The notes beneath the pieces were generated by a model. That model was not told the DNA's origin. It did no database searches and saw only the letters and a program-made list of their open reading frames with translations. DNA of 12,394 bases from an uncultured Gemmatimonadota bacterium (GTDB lineage Bacteria > Gemmatimonadota > Gemmatimonadetes > Gemmatimonadales > Gemmatimonadaceae): positions 1-12,394 of the forward strand of contig CAMLEQ010000067.1 of the NCBI GenBank assembly GCA_946479015.1, written 5' to 3'. Positions 6,453 through 12,394 of this stretch are shown here, piece by piece; position 1 is the first letter of the stretch, and each line of letters opens with the position of its first letter. The position numbers and the translations under genes are program-made.

Positions 6453-9400
6453 ATGTCGTTCCGGTTCCGCCGGATGACGGCGTCCCTCGCCGCCACCGCG
6501 GCGATGCTCGCCGTGTCCGTGATGCCGCTGGCAGCGCAGGACGCCGGCACCATCCAAGGAAAGGTCGTCGAGACGGGAAGTCTCCATCCCATCAGCGACG
6601 TGCAGGTGTTCGTCGAGGGAACCCACCTCGGCGCCGTCACCAACGCCGCCGGCGAATACACCATCTCGCAGGTGCCCGCCGGCGCGCACACCGTGCGGGC
6701 GCGGCTCATCGGCTACACCGCCGTCGCGAAGCCGGCGACGGTGGCCGCGGGCTCCCCGGTGGTGGTGGACTTCCAGCTCTCCCGCGCGGCGCTCCAGCTC
6801 GACCAGATCGTCGTCACCGGGACGGCCGCGCCGGTGGCGCAGCGCCAGCTCGGCAACAGTGTCACGACGCTCGACGTGAGCGACCTCACGTCGAAGAGCT
6901 CGATGCAGAACGTGAGCGACCTGCTCCAGTCCAAGGCGCCGGGGGTGCACCTCACTCCGGGCTCCGGCGTGCCGGGGACGGCGGCGGACATCCGCATCCG
7001 CGGCATCAGCTCCCTCAGCGCCACCAACCGGCCGATCTTCTACATCGACGGCATCCGCTACAACGATGCCTCGAACGGGAACTACGGCCCCTCCGGCTCG
7101 GGTGACGGCGTGTTCTCGCAGGGGACCTCGGCGCTCGACGCGCTGAACCCCGAGGACATCGAGTCGATCCAGATCATCAAGGGCCCCGCCGCGGCGACGC
7201 TCTACGGCGCCGACGCCGCGGGCGGCGTGATCCAGATCATCACGAAGAAGGGGACGCGCGGCGAGCAGAAGGTCCGCTGGGACGCGCACGTGGAAGGGGG
7301 CGGCACGAACTGGGCGCTCCCCCGGCTCACCAACTACACCACGTGCACGGCGGCGCGCATCGCCGACACGACGAACTGGCCGGGGTGCAACGGGCTCGCG
7401 GAGGGAACGGTGCTCACCGGCAATCCGCTGGAGACCGACCCGCAGGCGCTCCGCACCGGCCCGTACGAGAAGTACTCGCTCTCGGTGGGCGGGGGCGGGC
7501 CGCGCTACTCGTTCTTCGCCGGCGCCGACGTGATCAACGACCGCGGCGTCTTCTTCAACAGCTACAACGACCGCCGAAGCGCGCGCGCCAACTTCTCGGT
7601 CGGGATCACCGACAAGATCGATCTGGCGGTCAGCTCGAGCTTCACGAAGACGCACACCCGGCTCCCGCTGGGCGATGACGCGGCGAGCGGCATCATCATC
7701 AGCGCCACGCGCGGGCAGCCCGGCTCGGCCGCCAACGATGGCAGCGGGTGGCGCATCCGCACCCCCGACCTCTCGAACCAGTACGACAACCAGCTCGACG
7801 CCGACCGCACCATCCTCGGCGCGACGCTGAACTACCGTCCCACGACCTGGTTCCGCAACCGCTTCACGGCCGGCGTGGACATCAACGATCCGCTCGCGAC
7901 GATCTACTACGCGCCCAACTCCGCGTTCTCGATCGCCGACGGCGTGTTCCCCAGCGGCTTCATCGCGCAGCGCATGCCGCAGACGCACCTCTGGACGTTC
8001 GACTACGCGGGGATCTTCAGCAGCACGCTGCCGAAGGACCTGAGCTCCGAGTTCTCCGTCGGCGTGCAGGGGACGAAGAACGACGCGCGCACGGTGTCGG
8101 CGAACGGCAACGGGCTGCCGGCCCCCGACTTCCAGCTCGTCCAGTCGGCGACCACGGTCTCCGGCGCCACGGGGCTCACCCAGATCGCGAGCCTCGGCTA
8201 CTACGCGCAGGAGCAGATCGGCTGGAAGAACCGGTTGTTCGTCACCGGCGCGCTCCGCGCGGACAACAACTCGGCGTTCGGCGACAACTTCCAGCACGTG
8301 TACTACCCGAAGGCGTCGCTCTCGTACGTGGCGTCGGAGGAGCCGGCGCTCGCGTCGATCTTCGACGCGATCCATGCGGACAACTTCCGCCTCCGCTTCG
8401 CCTACGGCGAGGCCGGGCGCGCCCCCGGGCCGTACGATGCGCTCCGCACCTACGGCACCATCCGCGTGGCGAACGGCGACGGGAGCGTCAGCTCGGGGCT
8501 CACGGCGGGCTCGCCGGGGAACCCCGACCTGCACGCCGAGCGCGGACGCGAGTTCGAGGGGGGCTTCGACGCCTCCTTCCTCGGGAACCGCGCGGGGCTC
8601 GAGTTCACCGCGTACCACAAGACCACCAACGACGCGCTGGTCTCGATCGGCAGCCCGGCGTCCACCGGGTTCACCGCCGGCTACTACATCAACTTCGCCC
8701 AGCTCCAGAACACCGGGATCGAGCTCACGCTCCGCGGCACGCCGGTGCAGACGCACGCCGTGACGTGGGACGCGCAGTTCGCGCTCTCCACGAACCACAA
8801 CAAGCTGAACAAGCTGAACCTCGCCGGCACCACGCAGCTCATCCCGTACAATCCCTACGCGCCCACGGCGTACCCGACGCAGCTCATCAAGGAAGGGTAT
8901 CCGGTGGCCGGCTTCTGGGGTGAGGACGTGCTCCGCAACCCGGACGGCTCGTACGCGCTGGACGCGAACGGGAAGCTCCAGTACGACTCGACACTCAAGT
9001 ACGTCGGGCCGTCCGATCCGACGTACGAGGGGAGCCTCTCCAACACCGTCACGCTCTTCGGCAACATCCGGCTGTACGCGCTGATCGACTTCAAGGGCGG
9101 CAACTACCTGTTCGACCAGAAGGACCGCAACCGCGACCAGGCGTCGAACCGGAACAGCCTCCACTTCAACGACCCGGCGCACCCGCTCTCGGCGGCCGAC
9201 TCGGCGTACTACTCCGGGAACGCGACGATGCCGTGGATCGTGCCGGCCGACTTCATCAAGCTGCGCGACGTCTCGGTGAGCTACACGTTCCCGCAGTCGC
9301 TCACGAGCCGCCTCGGCGGCAAGGACGTGACGCTCACCCTCTCGGGGCACAACCTGGGCTTCATCAGCAAGAAGTACCCGGGGATCGATCCCGAGGTGAA

Positions 9401-9521
9401 CTTCTTCGGCAGCGGCACCTTCCGGACGGGGACCACGAACTTCATTCAGTTCATCCGCGTGGACTCGTACACCCTGCCGATGCTCCGCCGGTTCACCGCG
9501 TCGCTCAACGTCAGCTTCTGA
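6453..9521 (+). CDS. SusC/RagA-family TonB-dependent outer-membrane transporter
   Basis: The product has 1022 residues, typical of SusC-like proteins. It should form a 22-stranded outer-membrane barrel that takes up a bound substrate using TonB energy, with the SusD-like lipoprotein as lid. A signal peptide covers about 1-28 (FRFRR, hydrophobic core, cleavage near PLAA|QD). Residues 32-112 are the carboxypeptidase-regulatory-like beta domain (GTIQGKVVETGSLHPISDV, NAAGEYTISQVPAG). LDQIVVTG at 116-123 is the likely TonB-box region. The plug spans about 128-265 with IRIRGISS, the SusC-type IFYIDGIRYND and LYGADAAGGVIQIITKKG. The barrel follows and ends in SLNVSF with a terminal Phe, the usual outer-membrane assembly signal. 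It is followed after four bases by the susD gene. The substrate cannot be read from sequence. Confidence 0.95.
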   Translation: MSFRFRRMTASLAATAAMLAVSVMPLAAQDAGTIQGKVVETGSLHPISDVQVFVEGTHLGAVTNAAGEYTISQVPAGAHTVRARLIGYTAVAKPATVAAGSPVVVDFQLSRAALQLDQIVVTGTAAPVAQRQLGNSVTTLDVSDLTSKSSMQNVSDLLQSKAPGVHLTPGSGVPGTAADIRIRGISSLSATNRPIFYIDGIRYNDASNGNYGPSGSGDGVFSQGTSALDALNPEDIESIQIIKGPAAATLYGADAAGGVIQIITKKGTRGEQKVRWDAHVEGGGTNWALPRLTNYTTCTAARIADTTNWPGCNGLAEGTVLTGNPLETDPQALRTGPYEKYSLSVGGGGPRYSFFAGADVINDRGVFFNSYNDRRSARANFSVGITDKIDLAVSSSFTKTHTRLPLGDDAASGIIISATRGQPGSAANDGSGWRIRTPDLSNQYDNQLDADRTILGATLNYRPTTWFRNRFTAGVDINDPLATIYYAPNSAFSIADGVFPSGFIAQRMPQTHLWTFDYAGIFSSTLPKDLSSEFSVGVQGTKNDARTVSANGNGLPAPDFQLVQSATTVSGATGLTQIASLGYYAQEQIGWKNRLFVTGALRADNNSAFGDNFQHVYYPKASLSYVASEEPALASIFDAIHADNFRLRFAYGEAGRAPGPYDALRTYGTIRVANGDGSVSSGLTAGSPGNPDLHAERGREFEGGFDASFLGNRAGLEFTAYHKTTNDALVSIGSPASTGFTAGYYINFAQLQNTGIELTLRGTPVQTHAVTWDAQFALSTNHNKLNKLNLAGTTQLIPYNPYAPTAYPTQLIKEGYPVAGFWGEDVLRNPDGSYALDANGKLQYDSTLKYVGPSDPTYEGSLSNTVTLFGNIRLYALIDFKGGNYLFDQKDRNRDQASNRNSLHFNDPAHPLSAADSAYYSGNATMPWIVPADFIKLRDVSVSYTFPQSLTSRLGGKDVTLTLSGHNLGFISKKYPGIDPEVNFFGSGTFRTGTTNFIQFIRVDSYTLPMLRRFTASLNVSF

Positions 9522-9525
9522 CCCC

Positions 9526-10938
9526 ATGCGAACCACTACCAAGAGAATCACGGGGCTCGTCGCCGCGGTGGCCCTCGCCGCGAGCCTCGGCTGCAGCAAC
9601 TTCCTCGACGTGAACAACCCGAACTCGGTGGACGTCGGGAATCTCGGCGACACCACGTACGCGAACCTGCTCGTGACGGGCGCGATCGGGGAGTTCCAGT
9701 CGATGTACTCGACCGTCGCGATGTACGGCAGCGTGCTCTCCGACGAGTCGCGGAGCGATCACGTGAACGCGTCGTACGGGCCGATCGACCAGCGCTCGTT
9801 CACGAACCTGAACGACATCGACGCGCTCACCTACAACCCGATCCAGCGCACCCGCTACGCCACGGACACGGTGGCCGCGCGGTTCGTGGGCTACTTCGGC
9901 GCGCAGGCGGGCACCGACCTGCGCCTCGCGCGCATGCTCGCCCTGGGCGGGTACACGTACATGCTCCTCGGCGAGACGTTCTGCAGCGCGCCGATCAACC
10001 TGAGCCGGGCGTACACCCCCGCGGAGCTGTTCCAGATGGCACGGCCCAAGCTCGACTCGGCGATCGCGATCGCGAGCGCGGCGAAGGCGGCCGGCGCGAG
10101 CGGCGCGGTGGCCGACTCGATCATGGGGCTCGCGCTCGTCGCCGCCGCGCGCACCTCGCTCGACCTGGGTGACGCGGCGGCCGCGGCGAGCTACGCGGCC
10201 GCGGTGCCCGACTCGGCGCCGACGTTCTCGGAGTACCGCGTCTACTACATCGAGGGGATCCCGCCGCAGTCGGGGATGCCCACGAACCCCTTCTGGAGCG
10301 CGCTCGGACAGCCGATCCCCGCCGTGAGCGGCACGAACGTGTCGGGCGGCGTCCGCTACCTGGCGTCGAGCGTGTGGGTGACGGTGGGAGAAGCGTTCCA
10401 GGGGGTCCACGATCCGCGCATCCCGATGAGCCCGACCAAGGTGAAGGCGATGGACAACGGGATGCAGTACGTGGCGAACAAGCCGGCCTCGTTCGGCGGC
10501 TTCGTGCGCGACACGGGGATCACGCAGACGATGGACTCCGCGGGGACCACGATCACCTACAAGGAGTACATCGGCGCGCCGATGACGCCTGGAGCGAGCA
10601 TCCGCATCGCCTCGGCGCTCGAGGCGCAGTACATCGTGGCCGAGGCGAGCGGCGGCGACGCCTCGACGCTCGCGTTCGTGAACGCGCAGCGCGCCGCGAA
10701 CGGGCAGGGGCCGAGCACCGCCATCACGCCGGACGAAGTACTTGCCGACCTGCGCGAGCAGCGGCGGCGCGAGTTCTACCTCGACGGGCACCGGCTCGGC
10801 GACCTCCGCCGCTACGCCGAGCAGGCCGGGATCGACTACTTCCCCACCGGGCCGTTCCCCGGCTCCACGGAGCAGTACGGGAATCAGCAGTGCTTCGTGA
10901 TCCCGATCTCCGAGGTGAACTCGAACCCGAATCTCTGA
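9526..10938 (+). CDS. SusD/RagB-family substrate-binding outer-membrane lipoprotein
   Basis: The product has 470 residues. Its signal peptide ends in the lipobox SLGC with Cys23, followed directly by SNFLDVNNPNS, the usual start of mature SusD-like proteins. The helical TPR-like core includes RLARMLALGGYTYMLLGETF, where SusD proteins carry a related Y..LYG motif. The C-terminal signatures LREQRRREFYLDGHRLGDL and CFVIPISEVNSNPNL are strongly family-like. The family binds oligosaccharides or peptides at the cell surface and hinges over the SusC channel encoded immediately upstream. Only CCCC separates the susC stop from this ATG, and no Shine-Dalgarno is visible, which suggests translational coupling to susC. 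A strong terminator follows 36 bases after the stop. The ligand is unknown. Confidence 0.95.
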   Translation: MRTTTKRITGLVAAVALAASLGCSNFLDVNNPNSVDVGNLGDTTYANLLVTGAIGEFQSMYSTVAMYGSVLSDESRSDHVNASYGPIDQRSFTNLNDIDALTYNPIQRTRYATDTVAARFVGYFGAQAGTDLRLARMLALGGYTYMLLGETFCSAPINLSRAYTPAELFQMARPKLDSAIAIASAAKAAGASGAVADSIMGLALVAAARTSLDLGDAAAAASYAAAVPDSAPTFSEYRVYYIEGIPPQSGMPTNPFWSALGQPIPAVSGTNVSGGVRYLASSVWVTVGEAFQGVHDPRIPMSPTKVKAMDNGMQYVANKPASFGGFVRDTGITQTMDSAGTTITYKEYIGAPMTPGASIRIASALEAQYIVAEASGGDASTLAFVNAQRAANGQGPSTAITPDEVLADLREQRRREFYLDGHRLGDLRRYAEQAGIDYFPTGPFPGSTEQYGNQQCFVIPISEVNSNPNL

Positions 10939-10973
10939 TCCGGGCGATGGTGCACGTTCCAGCCTGACGAGAG

Positions 10974-11005
10974 AGGGCCCGGCGAGGTCGCCGGGCCCTT
11001 TCTTC
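10974..11005 (+). terminator. Strong intrinsic terminator of the susCD operon
   Basis: AGGGCCCGGCG (10974-10984) and CGCCGGGCCCT (10989-10999) form a perfect 11-bp GC-rich stem closed by the loop AGGT, followed by TTCTT within 11000-11004. The stem can extend by G-U and A-U pairs at its base. It ends transcription after susD and lies only 25 bases before the GTG start of the next gene. Confidence 0.9.
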
Positions 11006-11029
11006 CACCCGCCACTCCCGCTTCCCACC

Positions 11030-12394
11030 GTGCCGATCACGATCCGCTCCCTCCCCCTGATCGCGCTCCTCGCCGCGCGCGCCGCGCTGGCGCAGACGCC
11101 CGCTCCCGCCCCCACCGATTCCGACGCGCCGCCGGTGGCGCGCGAGTTCCGCGGCGTGTGGGTGGCGTCCGTCGCGAACATCGACTGGCCATCGCGCCCC
11201 GGGCTCTCCACCTGGCAGCAGCAGGTGGAGCTGCTCGAGATCCTGAACCGGGCGGTGGAGCTGCACCTGAACGCGGTGGTGCTCCAGGTGCGCCCCGCTG
11301 CCGATGCGCTGTACCACTCCAGGTACGAGCCCTGGTCCGAGTACCTCACGGGGGAGATGGGCGCGCCCCCCGAGCCGTCGTGGGATCCGCTGGCGTTCGC
11401 GGTGAAGGAGGCGCACGCGCGCGGGCTCGAGCTGCACGCGTGGATCAACCCATTCCGCGCGCACCATCCCACGGACACCTCGGCGTATTCCACCAACCAC
11501 GTGAGCCGGGCGCACCCGGGGATGGTGCGGCAGTACGGCCAGTACCTGTGGCTCGATCCGGGAGATGCCGCGGTGCGGCGGCATTCGCTGCGCGTGGTGC
11601 TCGACATCGTGAAGCGCTACGACGTCGACGGCATCCACATCGACGACTACTTCTACCCGTACAAGGAGCGCGACTCGCTCGGGCAGCCGATGGACTTCCC
11701 CGACGACTCGAGCTGGACGCGCTACGTGCGCGCGGGCGGGAAGATGACCCGCGACGACTGGCGCCGGCACAACATCGACCTGTTCATCGAGTCGATGTAC
11801 CACGAGGTGAAGAAGGCGAAGCCGTGGGTGAAGGTGGGGATCAGCCCCTTCGGCATCTGGCGCCCGGAAAATCCGCCGGGGATCTGCTGCTTCGACGCGT
11901 ACGCGGAGCTGTACGCCGACTCGCGGAAATGGCTCGCCGAAGGGTGGCTCGACTACCTGACGCCGCAGCTCTACTGGTCCATCGGCTCGCCGCACCAGAG
12001 CTATCCCGTGCTGCTGAAGTGGTGGGCGGAGCACAACCCGAAGGGGCGGCACCTCTGGCCGGGGAACGACCTGAATCGCATCGGCCCGCTCGGCACCTCC
12101 GGGTGGCGCGCGGACGAGCTGCTCGAGCAGATCCGCCTCACGCGCGCGCAGCCCGGCGCGACGGGGAACGTCTACTTCAGCATGAAGAGCCTCATGACCA
12201 ACCGCGGCGGGATCACCGACCAGCTCGCGGGGGGGCCGTACGCCCAGCCCGCGCTCGTGCCCGCGTCGCCATGGCTGAGCAAGCGCGTGCCGCCGACGCC
12301 GAAGGCGGTGGCGCGCGTGGACACGGTGACGGGGAACGTGGTGCTCCACCTCGCGCCGGGAGGGAAGCACCACGTGTGGTTGTGGGCGGTGCAG
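11030..12394 (+). CDS. Secreted glycosyl hydrolase-like family 10 (GHL10/DUF187) protein, 3' end outside the window
   Basis: The frame runs from GTG 11030 to the window edge (455 codons, no stop). The start gives a signal peptide (PITIRSLPLIALLAARAALA, cleavage near ALA|QT at 21-22), then a short Pro/Ala linker. No ATG lies upstream in frame after the terminator, and no Shine-Dalgarno precedes the GTG. The catalytic-type barrel begins with REFRGVWVASVANIDWPS (38-55), a GHL10 signature. It continues with ELHAWINPFRA (W138, N140), GIHIDDYFYPY with acidic D205 and D206, KVGISPFGIWR (268 onward) and DYLTPQLYW (308-316). After about residue 425 a new segment (PKAVARVDTVTGNVVLHLAPGG) looks like the beginning of a beta-sandwich or FN3-like domain. 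E. coli DigH (YddW), which cleaves denuded peptidoglycan glycan strands, belongs to this family, so a cell-wall glycan is the best guess for substrate. A different polysaccharide cannot be excluded. Confidence 0.9.
   Translation, partial: MPITIRSLPLIALLAARAALAQTPAPAPTDSDAPPVAREFRGVWVASVANIDWPSRPGLSTWQQQVELLEILNRAVELHLNAVVLQVRPAADALYHSRYEPWSEYLTGEMGAPPEPSWDPLAFAVKEAHARGLELHAWINPFRAHHPTDTSAYSTNHVSRAHPGMVRQYGQYLWLDPGDAAVRRHSLRVVLDIVKRYDVDGIHIDDYFYPYKERDSLGQPMDFPDDSSWTRYVRAGGKMTRDDWRRHNIDLFIESMYHEVKKAKPWVKVGISPFGIWRPENPPGICCFDAYAELYADSRKWLAEGWLDYLTPQLYWSIGSPHQSYPVLLKWWAEHNPKGRHLWPGNDLNRIGPLGTSGWRADELLEQIRLTRAQPGATGNVYFSMKSLMTNRGGITDQLAGGPYAQPALVPASPWLSKRVPPTPKAVARVDTVTGNVVLHLAPGGKHHVWLWAVQ

Noticed and set aside
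6330..9656. Antisense open frame of over 1,100 codons opposite susC
   Set aside because: It mirrors the susC codons. The sense strand encodes an unmistakable full-length SusC protein, while the antisense peptide has only Arg/Val/Glu-rich composition.
9511..11607. Long antisense open frame opposite susD and the hydrolase start
   Set aside because: It runs through the susCD terminator and two well-supported sense genes; no domain is visible.
10724..12373. Long antisense open frame opposite the GHL10 gene
   Set aside because: The sense frame 11030-12394 has a signal peptide and GHL10 motifs. The antisense peptide is low-complexity Arg/His/Val-rich sequence.

Overview
The window is uniformly GC-rich DNA (third codon positions almost always G or C) carrying seven recognisable protein genes and the tail of an eighth. 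High GC combined with a SusC/SusD outer-membrane pair, a small lipoprotein of a type I associate with gemmatimonads, and the overall gene style suggests Gemmatimonadota (Gemmatimonas/Gemmatirosa-like). That placement is an inference from gene content, not from a marker gene. No rRNA, tRNA, CRISPR array, insertion sequence or other mobile element was seen.

Layout. 3-158: C-terminal tail of an unidentified gene. 159-563: about 400 bases with no credible gene, containing two perfect inverted repeats; the second (13-bp arms, 479-514, followed by TTTT) looks like a terminator or leader hairpin. 564-4538: a two-gene operon, hen1 then pnkp, encoding the bacterial RNA end-healing, sealing and 2'-O-methylating repair system. 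This is the most notable system here. 4603-4980 (minus): a small lipoprotein, convergent with pnkp. 5194-6159 (plus): a receiver-PAS protein with a Cys-rich tail, divergent from the lipoprotein. 6160-6452: a leader with a good sigma70-type promoter, a small hairpin and a strong Shine-Dalgarno sequence. 6453-10938: a SusC/RagA TonB-dependent transporter and its SusD-like lipoprotein, 4 bases apart. 10974-11005: a strong intrinsic terminator. 11030-end: the first 455 codons of a secreted GHL10-type glycosyl hydrolase, open at the window edge.

How the genes work together. Pnkp heals broken RNA ends (5' kinase, 2',3'-phosphatase) and seals them through its ligase domain. Hen1 supplies the ligase-activating N-terminal module and the methyltransferase that marks the 3'-terminal ribose before sealing, so the repaired RNA resists the same ribotoxin cut. 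Every catalytic residue I could recall for the Clostridium thermocellum proteins has a counterpart here at a constant offset, so both enzymes look intact. The SusCD pair would import an oligosaccharide or peptide across the outer membrane. The neighbouring GHL10 hydrolase, whose family includes E. coli DigH acting on denuded peptidoglycan glycans, hints at cell-wall glycan as a substrate, but a terminator separates it from susD and this link is only a hypothesis.
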